A DNA stretch of 64,000 bases, from assembly GCA_030159075.1 (NCBI GenBank), contig BROG01000481.1, forward strand, positions 101,001-165,000. Reading direction: 5' to 3'. The position numbers and the translations under genes are program-made. Under the pieces are notes generated by a model. The model was not told the DNA's origin, searched no databases, and saw nothing but the letters and a program-made list of their open reading frames with translations. Positions 1 to 11,545 of the stretch are shown here, in pieces. Source of the DNA: Atrina japonica. Taxonomy: Eukaryota > Mollusca > Bivalvia > Pterioida > Pinnidae. Position 1 is the first letter of the stretch; each line of letters begins with the position of its first letter.

Positions 1-199
1 ATCGTCAACACAACCTACAAGTGATAGATATAGATATTTCGACATACATTATGTCCTTACTAGAAGAAACCCTTGTCAAGGGATTTTTAAAATTGGTTAC
101 AAATTGCGTATATATTTATAACCTAAAACTAGCCATAATACATAAATGAAATTATTTATTGTGATACCATGCCATTTATTTTGGTTGCGTAGTAGTATT

Positions 200-310
200 C
201 TGACGGCCCGTTATTCCGACAGCCCATTAGTCCGACGCCCCATTATTCCGACAGCCAATTATTCCGACGGCCTATTATTCCGTCAGCCCATTAGTCCGAC
301 AATATTGATT
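200..310. repeat. Tandem repeat, about 16 bp unit
   Basis: Six to seven imperfect copies of a unit close to ATTATTCCGACAGCCC run through this stretch. A related but distinct 16 bp array lies at 9536-9632. The short open frame across it is a by-product of the repeat. No gene is seen between 1 and 1260. Confidence 0.8.
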
Positions 311-734
311 ATTTCAAGGTCACCATGCGCAAGATAATATGACACCGACATATACGTATGTAAACGTTAACAATACTTGCTGAAAAATGATCTGTTTACT
401 GGGTCAATCAAATTTCTACAGAATTAGAAAAGGCCCGGGTACATTTGCTACCACAGAGATTTGACCCAGGTATATTGTTGTCGCGGAACTAGTTTTCAAT
501 TAATTTAAGAATTATTCGAAATTATTTGTTTTATATAAAAGTACCTTAATGTTAATTATTATACCTCATTAATAACACAAAGTCATGGATTGGTTGAGAG
601 CCGTCACGTGTCAGGGAGACTGCACTCCCTCTCCCTCGCGTGCTCCATATTTCCCTCGCAAGCGTTATGTCTCCCTAATGCGAAAACCCTTGCGGCTTAT
701 TGGACAGTCTTTATAGATTCTGTATTTCGGTATA

Positions 735-832
735 ATAAACAATTTATTGCCCTGGTTGTGGGGATTTGTTTCGCCCTCGGGAAATATGACTTGCCCCAAG
801 TCTCCCTACAACTAGGGCAATAAATTTATAAT
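735..832. repeat. Small inverted repeat (fold-back, MITE-like)
   Basis: AATTTATTGCCCT near 738 is matched in reverse complement by AGGGCAATAAATT near 817. The match extends about 20 bp as (T)TGCCCTRGTTGTRGGGA. The size and structure suit a short non-autonomous DNA element. No target duplication was recognised. Confidence 0.5.
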
Positions 833-1261
833 ATTGCTTAAGGTCAAGGGCATTGAATAATTTCTTATTTTCTTATAACTTTTAATTGACTAAAAATAAA
901 TAAATATTTTTTAGAATAATATATAGTCATTTACTCATTATCAATTTACCAAAATTGGAAATTTAACATAGTAAAAATAAACATTCAGTTTGTATAATCA
1001 TTCGCAAATTCACGTCGGTCTTCAAACATGTGTGAGTGACGGAGTATCGGAAAACCTTGACTTTGGAAGATGGCAAATACCATACGTCCACATTTCTGAC
1101 TTCTGTCATTTTTTGAGAAAACCAAATTTAAATCGCGGGTATTTGTGAACAGGACATCTAAATGTTTAAAGTTATTCCGGTCGTATTTCACTTGATAAAG
1201 GCCAATGGGCCAAAAATTTGTGAATATTTAGTGTTTTACTGTTTTTTCGTATTTCATTTAT

Positions 1262-1590
1262 TATTTTCATTATATAGTGTGGTGGGTAGGGATGCATATT
1301 TAACGGACAAGATCAGCAGTTTACGTATATTGGGAGTGTTTGGTGGGAATGCATAAAAAACAGAAACAGCAGACTTTTTGTCCAGATGTTGTGTGGTGGG
1401 TGGGGAGGCGTAAAAACGTACATAAACAGCAGACTTTATGTATATATATTGAGTGTGGTGAGTGGGGAGGCGTAAAACGTACAGAAACTGTAGACACGGG
1501 GTAGGGAGTTGTAAAAACGCACAGAAACGGAAGACTTTATGTCCCTATATTGATTGTGGTGGGTGGGGAGGCGTAGACACGTACAGAAAG
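1262..1590. repeat. Tandem repeat, about 57 bp unit
   Basis: About five to six degenerate copies share the pieces GTGTGGTGGGTGGGGAGGCG, TAAAAACGTACAGAAAC and AGCAGACTTTATGT. From 1600 to about 2480 I see only AT-rich sequence without a gene. Confidence 0.75.
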
Positions 1591-2484
1591 AGAAGATCTT
1601 TGTCTTTTTTTTTTTAAATAGAAAATAGTAAATGAAGTTTTAGTGTCTGGAAGCCCAGAAAATGGCCTCTCAAGAGATTTTCAGATCAATTTCTTTTCTA
1701 GACGAAGTCCAGAAAATGGCTTCCCAGATCTTTTAGAAATAATTCATTTTCTGAACCTCACTTGACTTGCTCTTGAAACACTTGTATTCGTTGAAACTCC
1801 AGGTTTTTTGTTAATAATTCTTCTGTCAATTTAATTCATTTATGATAAAAACGAGTTGAAATGTGAAAATTAACTGGGGAAATGTGCTAGACCACGGCGC
1901 AAACGTGGTCCAATACCATATCGGGCATCAGGTGACGATATTTACATTTTCTAATTTTATTTATTAAGTTATATAACATTTGTTTAATATTTTTACTATA
2001 AAACTGCTGTATGTAAAGAAAAATTAAAAATTCAAACATCAGCATAAAAACATATATGAAATAATGAAAATACAATGTGAAGGACTAGGGAAAACGGTTT
2101 CGTGTCCGGAAGCTAGACAATACTTCATCGAGCTTCCAATTAATTGGATTATTCAAAATTTCATCTCCCTTGTCATCGCCAAATTCCACTTCTATTTCAG
2201 GTTAAATTAATCGCAATATTTTTTTAAGGATAAAGAGGTAATAATTCAATGTCTGGAGGCTATTACAAATTAGGCCGAAATTCTGTCCCAATTTTAGATT
2301 ACAGTTTTGTTAAAACAACCTTTTGAGAAGGATAATCAGTGTGATTTATTAGCGGAATCCAGGCGATTCTGGAAGCAGAAAAATGCATCTACGGACTTAC
2401 AAATTCCAAGTGTTGTCTGAAAGATGTTTAAAACCGGACCCCATTACAATCAAGCACTTAGTAATTTGTATAGTGCACGGGAAA

Positions 2485-2620
2485 GGCTTCAGACAGAAGC
2501 GCAGCGAAAAAAAATGTGTGAAACCTTTGATTTTTAAGTAAATACCCGGAAAATTAATAGCAAATTTCCAGAAATTTCCACGCCTTGCTCCGCTCGGTGA
2601 CGACATTCTACATTTGCGAC
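2485..2620. repeat. Dispersed repeat, pair with 6890-7030
   Basis: The order GCGCAGCGA, ATGTGT, AAACCTTTGATTTTT, CGGAAAATTAATAGCAAATTTCC recurs in diverged form at 6899-7025. This indicates two copies of an unnamed dispersed element on either side of the kelch gene. Confidence 0.55.
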
Positions 2621-3181
2621 ACTAAAAAAATGGGAACTTCTAGTTATATTGTGTCTCGAAAATTTCCGAATTTCATAATTATGACTACGTTTCCCTATGG
2701 TTTCAAATGATTTTTTTGTTTCACAATTTATCCAACAATTTGTAAGAAAAAAAAAACATGTTCATTAAGGCTTATATCTCCTAAATATAATTATGTTACC
2801 CTCACTCCTGAACAAGTTCTCGATCCGCATCCGAGGGCACTGTGAAGATCAAAAGCACGCCCCCAGTAACCTAAATACCTGCTTCCGCCTATGTTTATTG
2901 CTGCCCTGGTCCATACTTGACTGTTGATTGATCCGTTAGTTCCGTTTCGAGGCTGCCATTCTTTCCGCCAGAATATGGCCAGTAAACTAGCTTTATATGG
3001 CATAAACATTGGTGGAACTGTGTCAGTAGTACAAGTTATTCTTTGTACTGGGCAAGCCTTCAAGTGGTGAAAGTCAGTCAAGGAGCAAGAGTTTTGAAGG
3101 ATCATAATGTTTCATTAAAATTTTAAACTGAACTAGGAAGATAAAAAGCTTTCGAACTTTAACATACCCACTTCATATCCC

Positions 3182-3340
3182 TACACAGCAGACATATTTG
3201 CAACTCTACGTAATCTTCCCGCAGAAATGACGTTATTGCGGGATACCGTCTGCTAGCGTCATTCAATCACTAACAGAAACAATAGTCCCGATAAAACGTT
3301 ATTGGGTATCAGGTGATACATAAATCCGTCCCATTAAACC
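3182..3340 (-). mobile_element. Diverged MITE copy, same family as 31086-31286
   Basis: Read on the + strand this stretch matches the reverse complement of the element at 31.1 kb. Shared pieces include AATCTTCCCGC, GAAATGACGTTA, ATCACTAACAGAAA, AACGTTAT.GGGTATCA and GTCCCATT. The outer end next to 3182 is eroded. The transposase scrap that follows may belong to the same or to a separate insertion. Confidence 0.6.
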
Positions 3341-3486
3341 GGCGTACGCTACCGTGACGAGATTGTTCATCAGGACGTTATTCCATCCATTCAAAACAAC
3401 CAGCGTAACATCATTCTACAGCAGGACAACGCACGACCGCACGCGTTGTTACCGACTATCTAGAAAAGCAAAATGTGATTTTTTAT
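3341..3486 (+). pseudogene. Tc1/IS630-like transposase fragment
   Basis: An open stretch from 3341 to 3445 encodes a peptide ending in QQDNARPHA, the block around the second catalytic aspartate of DDE transposases of the Tc1/mariner superfamily. The following conserved piece, VTDYLEKQNV, is in another frame (about 3447-3480), so a frameshift separates them. Only about 45 codons remain. There is no start and no first catalytic aspartate, so it is a dead relic. Confidence 0.75.
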
Positions 3487-3537
3487 GCTACTGTTCAAAT
3501 CTCGACTTTTAATTAAATACACTGATTCTTTTTTTAA

Positions 3538-3543
3538 TTTATT
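3538..3543 (-). promoter_or_regulatory. Poly(A) signal of the kelch gene
   Basis: AATAAA on the - strand lies about 250 nt downstream of the kelch stop codon, a normal distance for a 3' end. Its use is inferred from position only. Confidence 0.4.
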
Positions 3544-3792
3544 TTACTTCTTATACATAAATATATGTATAGAACAAAACAGGTTAATCATTAAAATAAT
3601 TCTTATATCTGTATATAAAAATCGGTGTACATAATTACACATTGTAGTCTCGATATATAAATAGATTTCGCTGTTTATATAATTCAAAGTTGAGTATATT
3701 ATAACGCCTATGAGAGGAGTTTTGATAATCTCGTGATCTGAACAACTGATATCATGTCCGTCCATTGTTCATTCGAATTCAAAGAACTTCCT

Positions 3793-6556
3793 TTACACAT
3801 TAGTTATTTCTAATAAATGACAATCATTAAGTCTAGAGTTTGTCAATGAATTCCCGCCAAATATGAGAATCCCCGCTGTTTTGTCATCCATTTTGATACA
3901 TTTTGCTGGAAACCATCCTCTGGCCTCCGGAATGTTACCAGTATGTGCCACCTTCTCCCATCCTTTAGTTGCCGATGTGTCCAATGTAAAACATTCGTCT
4001 GAAAAATGACCAGCACCGGCATGACCCTTGTCAGAAGGATCGACTTCTCCCCCAACAGTGAAAATGCGCTTTCCAATAGAAACAATGCCAAATACACTGC
4101 GCGGCGGAAGTGGGTTTTCCATTGTCAACTGAGTCCACACTCCAGAACTTATGTTATATTTGTGTACATCATTAACCTCCCTTCCCGCGAATCCAGCTAC
4201 GACATAAATATTGTCGTCGACGGCCACAAGACCAGCACCTCCACGTCCCTCGATGTTATTGCTTTCTGGCAGTTTCTCCCAAACTTTCGATTCTGTATCA
4301 TAACTATACAGATCACTCATTCGCCCCTTATCACCACAACCTCCAAAAACATAAAGTGTTTTGGCAACGTCAATCATCGCATGGTAACTTCTTTTGGATG
4401 GCTTACTTCCAGTGGTCTCCTGCTCGGTCCATGTGTTTGTTTTCGTATTAAAGACATATAAATTATCACTATCACCTTCTCCCATACCAATTCCACATCT
4501 ACCGCCAAAAACATAAATGTCGTCTGCTACTGCTGCGACAGAAGATGCATTTATCGGTTTGGGTTCAAAGCTCCCTTCTGCTGGTTTACACTCCGACCAT
4601 GTCAAATTGTCAAGGTCAAGGCGATGCAGTGTACTTCCGATTGGCACCCGAGGTTGATTTTCTCCTCCGAAGACGTAAGCACTTCGACCAATGACAACCA
4701 GGCCATGACTGCTTCTTCTTAGTGGGACGGGACCAAGTGTATTCAAGGTTTTCCAGACAGCCTACAGATAAAACAATATGGAGATATGTTCAGAATAGGA
4801 ATGGACATTGATATGAATATGAAAATTATATTTGATATTCTATGACATGAACGAACAAGGAAAGCTTAAACTTAATAACCAGTTCCTAACCTGTATAGGT
4901 CTGCCTTCTAGCCCCTATCACACAATGACGATTTAGCCAGCGTATGCAGCGTATGATAAAATGGTCAATACGCTTGCATACGTCAGGTAAGTTTTAAGTA
5001 CGTTTATGCATAAGTTAACAACACGCTGGTATACGCTGGCCTAAATTGAAGTAGGCCAAGATCGTCGAAAATTGTTGTGCATGCACAAAACCTTTCGACG
5101 TATACTAGCGTATGAGTCATACGCTCCGCACACGCTGGAGTAAATTGTCGGTACGTTGTAGGTACGTTATGCGATCGTTAACTCACTTTCCTATATACTA
5201 CTCATAGGCGTCGGAAGCAAATTGAAAGTGGGGGGGCTAAACCAACTTAAAACACACACACGCCAGAATGGGGGGGCTAAACCATCTTAAAACACACACA
5301 GCCGTAACCCCCCCCCCCCCCCGGCTCCGACGCCTATGCTACTTGTAAATATCCATAGCATCATAAATAACAGCGACGGTTCGATGTATTGTCAACGTTT
5401 AAAATTTTTCATATGTCCGCATACGTTCAACAAATCGTTAATGTGTGACAGGGATAAAGTGAAAGTTCGACGTATGCCAACGATTTACGATTTTTTCATA
5501 CCTCGGGCATACGTTGGCTAAATCATCAATGTGTGACATGGGCAGATGGGATGCATATGTTCATGAACAATGATCTTCAAAGTGGTACATTCTAAGTAAT
5601 AGTTAGATCATATCCACCGTGTATTACGTTACATATACTAGACAGAACTACACGTTTCTGTCCGTATCATCAGACTGCGCGCGATCGTTGTAGCGGATGG
5701 ATTCAACGAGAGTGTAGCTCGAGGTGTGATTGTGTATATATTATATGCCCCTTATTTAACTGTGTACAAAAATTTAAAATTTATTCCGGTTTTAACAAAG
5801 CCATCAAATATTTTGCATGACATGAATCCCAATTAGAAAAGTAGGTGCGGCTAAATTTACGTATCCAGCTATGACGTTACGTATTGCACGGGCGTATTGA
5901 AATCTGTATTATAACTGTATGACTACACGTGCATGTAATAAAGTAACCCAGACGGATTCTCGTGGTCTTTATCCAGTCAGATTTCGAGCTGCGCCATTTA
6001 ATGTTTTCCATTGTACATGGTTACATGAGCTAAGCAGGTTAGACTATACCCACCGTGTGAATGATTTAATAAAGCGTTGTTTATTTTTTATTCCCACCAT
6101 ATTTTTGTATGCAATAGTATTTTGTATATACATGTATATATACAGAGGGCCTTAATTTTATAATATCGGTCTTTAAAAATGATTGTTGCAACTGGGTGGC
6201 ACTTGCAAAATAATAGATAGTATATAAAAACTGTAAGTGCGGTGTGATAAATGCGACGCAATAGAATTTATGTAAGTCTGGCATGAAGGGGTGTCCGTAC
6301 ATAATACCCATCTATATATAAATAGATTACGAATCTTAACCACGAGAATCTACATGATATATCATCTATTTAACGCGATTTTGAAAGTGAATTGTGCAAT
6401 ATAAAGTTGAAAACATATACTGAAATAAATATGCTAAAATATAAACACTAATAACTCAAAAACTATGTGTCTACATAACAAACACTGCCTTAAACAATAA
6501 GTAACCGGGTCGATTTCGTTTAAATAGCTTCTGAAATTTACCTGTATCGACGCCAT
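3793..6556 (-). CDS. Kelch-repeat beta-propeller protein, nitrile-specifier-like (two exons)
   Basis: Exon 2 is 4761-3793 and ends in TAA. It opens after a TAG acceptor with codons for A-V-W-K-T. I place exon 1 at 6556-6542 (ATG GCG TCG ATA CAG, donor GTAAAT). It joins in phase 0 and gives a 327 aa protein starting MASIQAVWKTL. Six kelch blades are visible, each with a GG- or AG-centred strand: YVFGGENQ, YVFGGRCG, YVFGGCGD, YVVAGFAG, FTVGGEVD and LIFGGNS. Overall layout and the GGEVDPSDKGHAGAG segment resemble the kelch proteins related to plant nitrile/thiocyanate-forming proteins. Those use an E-x3-D-x3-H iron site. Here E244 and H252 are kept, but the middle position is Ser248, with Asp one residue later. 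A substrate cannot be assigned. It is the only gene on the - strand, and its intron contains two transposon relics. Confidence is high for exon 2 and moderate for exon 1. Confidence 0.85.
4911..5543. mobile_element. MITE with about 36 bp terminal inverted repeats, interrupted by a second MITE
   Basis: The left end, GCCCCTATCACACAATGACG, is matched in reverse complement by the right end near 5508-5543 (CATCAATGTGTGACATGGGC). The match continues through GATTTAGCCA.CGTATGC. The interior is full of short CGTATGC/GCATACG motifs. It lies within the kelch intron and contains the element at 5203-5338. No coding capacity is seen. No clear target duplication was found. Confidence 0.8.
5203..5338 (+). 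mobile_element. MITE with CATAGGCGTCGGA termini and 5 bp target duplication
   Basis: The element begins CATAGGCGTCGGA and ends TCCGACGCCTATG. It is flanked on both sides by CTACT (5198-5202 and 5339-5343), a perfect 5 bp target duplication. Inside are two copies of a subunit built on GTGGGGGGGCTAAACCA.CTTAAAACACACAC and a run of C. It is inserted in the MITE at 4911-5543. A second copy in opposite orientation is at 9182-9427. Confidence 0.85.
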
Positions 6557-6889
6557 CTCGATCGTACGGAGGAATCTTTGTGTCATATATTATCGTTTTA
6601 CAATAAAGCGTTACTTTCTACTTCTGTAATGCACACTTTACATAATTACACACCACCTTCACATCCGGGACAGTCTTGTTTACATGATGTCTGCAAAGTA
6701 TTGTTTACAAATTGCGGATATGTCGTAATCAATACAAGGTTTGTTGGAGATATGAGAGTTACCTCCCCTTTATTATATATACTGTCATGGAACTCTATAT
6801 AAATCTTGTTATCATCTCAGTCAGGGTCCAAGGTCTCCAATTCAGACTTCCTCAATACTCAAACTCAACTTTTATCAGCTGAAGGATTC

Positions 6890-7030
6890 AAACGGGTGCG
6901 CAGCGAGAATGTGTCCCCTAAAATTGAGAAAGATAGGTGTAAAACCTTTAATTTTTCTATGAAAAGTCGGAGTGTTGTTTAATATCCCTGGCTGAAAAGT
7001 CGGAAAATTAATAACAAACTTCCCAAAGTA
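6890..7030. repeat. Dispersed repeat, pair with 2485-2620
   Basis: Carries the GCGCAGCGA ... AAACCTTTAATTTTT ... CGGAAAATTAATAACAAACTTCC pieces seen at 2.5 kb, with additional insertion between them. From 7030 to 7670 I see no gene, only AT-rich sequence. Confidence 0.5.
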
Positions 7031-7675
7031 AAATTCGATGTACCACCAGCCTCTCCCCTTTTCAAGATAAACCACTACTAATGTGCATCGATAACAGAAT
7101 TCCCCAATGTCTCTAACGTACATTGTTAAGTATAATCCCGGTGTCAAAATGCATCACGATACGTTCCGTGCCGTAAATTTACACTAAAGAATTAAGTAGC
7201 GACCGCCAGAAAATATTTTGGCTGCCGCCACGCGGATAATAATGAAAACAATAATTCGGAAATGCCACATTTTGGTCCGTGTTAGACAGTCAATATATTA
7301 GCTGTGTTTATCAAAAAGAAAAAAAAAATATATATTTCGATTTTTTTCTACTTTTACTATTTTTACTCGATGTACAATAAAAAATAAGACCTAAAAAAAA
7401 ATCTATAATGTATGAAAACAAATCAGGCCAAGTGCGGTATCAAATAATCAATGACAACTAATCACGATACATGTATATAGGAATTAAATAATTTTATGCT
7501 TGTGTTTATTTCTTTTTTGATATTGTATATCAATGTAAGAATTACAACTATAAGTGTCCCATTATTCTTCTTCTTGAATATTACTTGGTGAGCGGGACAT
7601 GATACAATGGCTGTTGTATTTCACATTTGGCTGCCGATTACCATACGGATGATTCTACTCAATTTTCGATACTCG

Positions 7676-7790
7676 TGTGATGGCAAGTAGGAACGATCAC
7701 TCTAGCCCGTGTAAATTTAATGTTATGCTTTATCACCTAAAATTTTGGTCCTGAAGTGTTAGACTCCTCCCCCACAGGTTATATGGATGA
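7676..7790. repeat. Dispersed repeat, related to 51825-51960
   Basis: ATGGCAAGTAGGAACGATCACTC here and ATGGCGACAAGTAGGAACGATTACTC at 51.8 kb start two similar stretches. Both continue with GTTATGCT and, later, CTCC-CCCC-CAG pieces. The family is not recognised. Confidence 0.45.
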
Positions 7791-7877
7791 CTTTTTATTA
7801 AATTCAATTCGAAAAATTAGCTGTGTTTTTTTTTTTTTTTTTTTTTTTTAATTTAAATCAAAAATGGCAAATCCTTA

Positions 7878-8098
7878 AAGCCGGCCTGGCTCAAGCGCGC
7901 TCGATGGGATCGTATTTCGAGTCCCGCCGGCGACAGGTTGGGTTTCCTGTCTTTCGGATGAGACAGTAAAAACTGGAGGTTGTACTAGGTGTTCGTTTAC
8001 TGCTCTCGTAATGCATACATTTGAAGCCCTTCAATTTGGTGACGTCTCCATATGAGTGAAATATTCTTTGAGTTGGACGTTAAACAACAAACAAACAT
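7878..8098 (+). mobile_element. tRNA-derived SINE (molluscan type)
   Basis: The head resembles a tRNA gene, with an A-box-like CCTGGCTCAAGCG and a B-box-like TTTCGAGTCC. The body has TTTCCTGTCTTTCGGATGA. The tail is GTGACGTCTCCATATGAGTG ... GACGTTAAACAACAAACAAACA. This head-body-tail order repeats at 11.3 and 16.1 kb. A V-SINE of the kind described in molluscs (RUDI-like) is possible, but that name is not verified. Confidence 0.8.
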
Positions 8099-8473
8099 CC
8101 TTAGTAGTTTACACCACGGACGAAATTTTGATAAAAAATGTTTTAGACGGTGCTACTCTTTTCCACACTTGTTTGTATTATACTGGGTGCAGTATTTAAG
8201 TAATACAGTGATCTTTTACAGTAAATAGAAAGAACATAAAATCTCATGAAACGTGAAAAAATAAGTGATGGCGTGTATCCCTAAGATGTTTATCAATATA
8301 TATATATTATTAAAATATAAACTAACAAGTACTAAAAAAAAACGAAATCTCGTATGAATTCAGTATACATGATTTGATCTTGCAGTCTTGTATAGCAGAC
8401 TCTTGGCACTGAGTGTCTTTCATTCAGAACGGGTGCAGCTAGCCGTTTAGGAGACGATTACTCCTGCGGGAAC

Positions 8474-9082
8474 CAGGGCCGGTAAAGATTCTTAGTCTAA
8501 AAACATTTTTTTCTTAATTAAGTGGTTAAGAAATTTCTCAGATGTGGGTGAAAAAAGTATAATTCAAAACTTACCTTTAGCACAATGTGCTTATAAGAGT
8601 ACTAAAGAGGGTCTAGATGATTTCCATGTTAGAGAAGAAATTTTATGTAACAAAAAAACCTAACAATTCTGTAATGTAAAACTTTAGTATAGGCAGTGTG
8701 ACTTCGCGGAAGGGACTTGAAAGAAATCAACTCTGGATAAGCCTGTCACTCTGAAAATGCCTGTTACATGCATGTAACTGCAGAAATTGATCAACATTAT
8801 TATGGCGGATCAGTTTTAATTTCAAAGCATCCTTTTGATCAAAATCCAGAAAAAATACGTTTAATGAGTTTCATTACGCCTTTATTTTCGCTTTGGTGGA
8901 TACCAAATCGATGGTTTTGGTTACCATTTACAAACTGGGCCCCCGGATTTCCCTTGGTAACGTACTTAAGTATTACTTAGCTAAGAATTACTCTTAGCAC
9001 CTTTGTGAATTTCACTTAAGAATTATTTCTTAGCTAAAAATTTAGTTTCTAAACTTAAGAATCTTTATGGATACCGGCCCCG
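8474..9082. mobile_element. MITE with GGGCCGGTA...TACCGGCCC termini
   Basis: CAGGGCCGGTAAAGATTCTTAGTCTAAAAAC at the left matches the reverse complement of GTTTCTAAACTTAAGAATCTTTATGGATACCGGCCCC at the right, with a small insertion. Many CTTAAG and CTTAGCTAAG palindromes fill the arms. The open frame at 8768-8980 inside it matches nothing I recognise and is probably chance. Non-autonomous DNA element. Confidence 0.7.
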
Positions 9083-9181
9083 GTCTCACATCCAGTGGTT
9101 TATCAATGTCCCCTTGGTGCTCTGTTGTGTTGCCACAGTGACACTCTATCAGGTTTTAAGAATTTACTTCCGAGTACTTTG

Positions 9182-9427
9182 CATAGGCGTCGGAGCCGGG
9201 GGGGGGGGGGGGCCCCCTAAGATGCCCCCACTTTTTTTTCAAAGATAGGCATAGGTGTTGAAAATTGGGTGTGTTTTGGCGTGTGTGTGTTTTAAGTTGG
9301 TTTAGCCCCCCCCCCCCCCCACTTCTGGCGTGTGTATGTTTTAAGTTGGTTTAGCCCCCCCCCCCCACTTCTGGCGTATGTATTTGCTTCCGAGCCCCCC
9401 ACTTTCAATTTGCTTCCGACGCCTATG
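9182..9427 (-). mobile_element. Second copy of the CATAGGCGTCGGA MITE
   Basis: The same terminal repeats as at 5203-5338 (CATAGGCGTCGGA and TCCGACGCCTATG) enclose 246 bp. The internal subunit ACTTCTGGCGTGTGTATG-TTTTAAGTTGGTTTAGCCCC is present at least twice and is separated by long C runs, with a G run near the left end. Flanks CTTTG and CTTCG look like a 5 bp target duplication that has since mutated once. Confidence 0.85.
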
Positions 9428-9535
9428 CTTCGTTATGTAGAGTCCAAAGACAGTGAATGTGCCTAATGTCTGAGATTTTCACCTAGGCTTCGGTCGAGCG
9501 CTGTCCTCGGGAATATTATATCACTCTTAACCTTC

Positions 9536-9632
9536 GGACTATCGGAGCTTCGTACTATTGGGCCTTCGAACTATCGGACTATCGGAGCTTCGGACTATAG
9601 GGCCTCCGAACTATTGGAACTTCGGACATTCG
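9536..9632. repeat. Tandem repeat, about 16 bp unit (CTATCGGAGCTTCGGA type)
   Basis: Six or so imperfect copies alternate between CTATCGGAGCTTCGGA and CTATTGGGCCTTCGAA. From 9640 to 10430 no gene is seen. A fragment like the 3.2 kb MITE edge (ACACAGCAGACATAT) sits at 9652. Confidence 0.75.
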
Positions 9633-10430
9633 GGTGGTCACCCACACAGCAGACATATGTACTCTACACAGACCGCATTACTGTGGCTTTTGACAGACCA
9701 GTCTGAAGGTACGTTTAAAACCAACTTTTAAGTCTAGTAAATAGCCTATAGTCCGCGAGTCAATACTACGTAAGCGACAGCAAAGATTACGTCTAATGCC
9801 CTAGTTACAAGTCACAGTGTTTAGAACCGCTATTATATAGATTAATTTTCATTCAACGGATTGGACATTAGTGTTTAATACGCAAGAGGATTACTGTAAC
9901 ACAGAGACATTTATTTTATATCAGAGCGGTAGATTGTAATTAATATCACTTATAAAAAGAAATTAATTGAACGGAAGAAACATAGAAATATCTGTTCTAA
10001 TGAATCTAAACGAAATCGATTGCTAATCAGTGCGTTCACCTTATGCCAAAGTCGTAACTATTAAGAAACAAACAAATCATTTACATGTTCATGTGTATAT
10101 ATTGCTATGTTTTGAAAACGAAATATTTCTAACCAGTAGTGTAACTAAGTTCTTAAAACATCGGGTCGCCCGTCTAGTAAGCTTGAGTTTAGTGTGTGAG
10201 CTACACGGAAGCCTTAGCCAGAGAGGTTCGCCGTTTACTTTTGTTTTGTTTTTGTTTTTGTTTTTTATCCCTATCAACAAGTCCGTCTGGATAAGGTTTT
10301 GATTTAAAGTTTTGTAACTTTACACCATTCATTTAATGTTGGGGACAGTGGTCTTACCCCGAACATCATGTAACCGGTGTTTCATCTCCACTATGAAAAA
10401 TCTCCATCACAAAATTTCAAAAAATGCACA

Positions 10431-10802
10431 TACAGTAAAAACTTGTATATAAAGCCCCCCTTCGGAAAACACTGACAAAACCAATCTATATATGGAGATG
10501 GTCTTTATATAGATGTTGATTTGTACACAAATGGTACTATTGAGGACAGCAAAAAAGGGGGGTCTTTGTAACCATTTGGTCTTTATATACAGGTGGTCTT
10601 TATATATAGGTGGTCTTTATATACAGGTGGTCTTTATATATAGGTGGTCTTTATATAGGTGGTCTTTATATATAGGTGGTCTTTATATAGGTGGTCTTTA
10701 TATACAGGTGGTCTTTATATACAGGTGGTCTTTATATACAGGTGGTCTTTATATACAGGTGGTCTTTATATATAGGTGGTCGGTTAAGCAGGTTTTACTG
10801 TA
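10431..10802. mobile_element. Pogo/Tc1-type MITE with internal 17-19 bp array (copy 1)
   Basis: TACAGTAAAA at the left and TTTTACTGTA at the right give TA target sites and CAGTAAAA.C inverted ends. Between them lie about a dozen head-to-tail copies of GGTGGTCTTTATATACA (variants TATATA and TATA). Read on the other strand these give the AAGACCACCT units also found at 26.5 and 30.3 kb. No transposase frame is present. Confidence 0.75.
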
Positions 10803-11274
10803 TATATATATATATCCGCTGATTTTCAAAAGTATGATTAAAATCGCCAAGGCGAGAATATGAGGTAATTTTATTTTCTCGTTTTTCTTAATAGACTTTA
10901 ATATTAGTTTTTTAAAATTTTGAAATACTATTAGAGGTTTACTGGACGGTAACTTCAGGTTTTTTGTCCTTTTTTAAATCTCACATGAGATTGTCATAGC
11001 ATTTCGTCCCTGTCTGTCTTTTGTATACTTCTAACATTTTCAACTTGTCAAAAATCGTTTGGATTTGAGGACATTTTGTGTACTTGTAACGTAAATTGTT
11101 ACAGGTCCTCTACCAATGATAATGATTCTTTAAAAAAATATATTGTAAAATGTTAGAGTGGGAATTTTAAAATCCCTGGGGCAGAAGTTTCACTTCTTTC
11201 AGACTGTACTTATTCTTGTTTAATACATGATGTCAATTCTTTAGTGTTCGGACTAGTGTGCTTTCGGACTGATG

Positions 11275-11545
11275 AAGATCCGACCTGGCTCAGTCGGTAG
11301 TGCGCTCGACTCTTGATCGTGAGGTTGTGAGTTTGAGTCCAGCTGACGGCAAGTCAGTTTCCTGTCCTTCGGATGAAACAGTAAAACCGAGGTCCCATGT
11401 CACAGTAGGTGTTGGCACGTTAAAGAACCCTCTCTGCTCAATGGCCTTAGTGCCGAGCATAGACCAAGATTTGAACCCATTCATCGGCATTTGGTGACGT
11501 CTCCATATGACTGAAAGTTTCTTGAGTGTGACGTTAAACTTCTTG
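11275..11545 (+). mobile_element. tRNA-derived SINE, best preserved copy
   Basis: A-box CTGGCTCAGTCGGTAGTGCG and B-box-like GAGTTTGAGTCC are both clear. They are followed by TTTCCTGTCCTTCGGATGAAA, CCCATGTCACAGTAGGTGTT, GGCACGTTAAAGAACCCTC, the GTGACGTCTCCATATGACTG segment and the GACGTTAAAC tail. Open frames on either strand here are incidental. Confidence 0.85.

Noticed and set aside
8530..8700. Alternative first exon of the kelch gene near 8573 on the - strand (GTAAGT donor)
   Set aside because: The only ATG upstream of that donor runs into a stop after three codons. The site at 6556-6542 joins in frame and has a good start.
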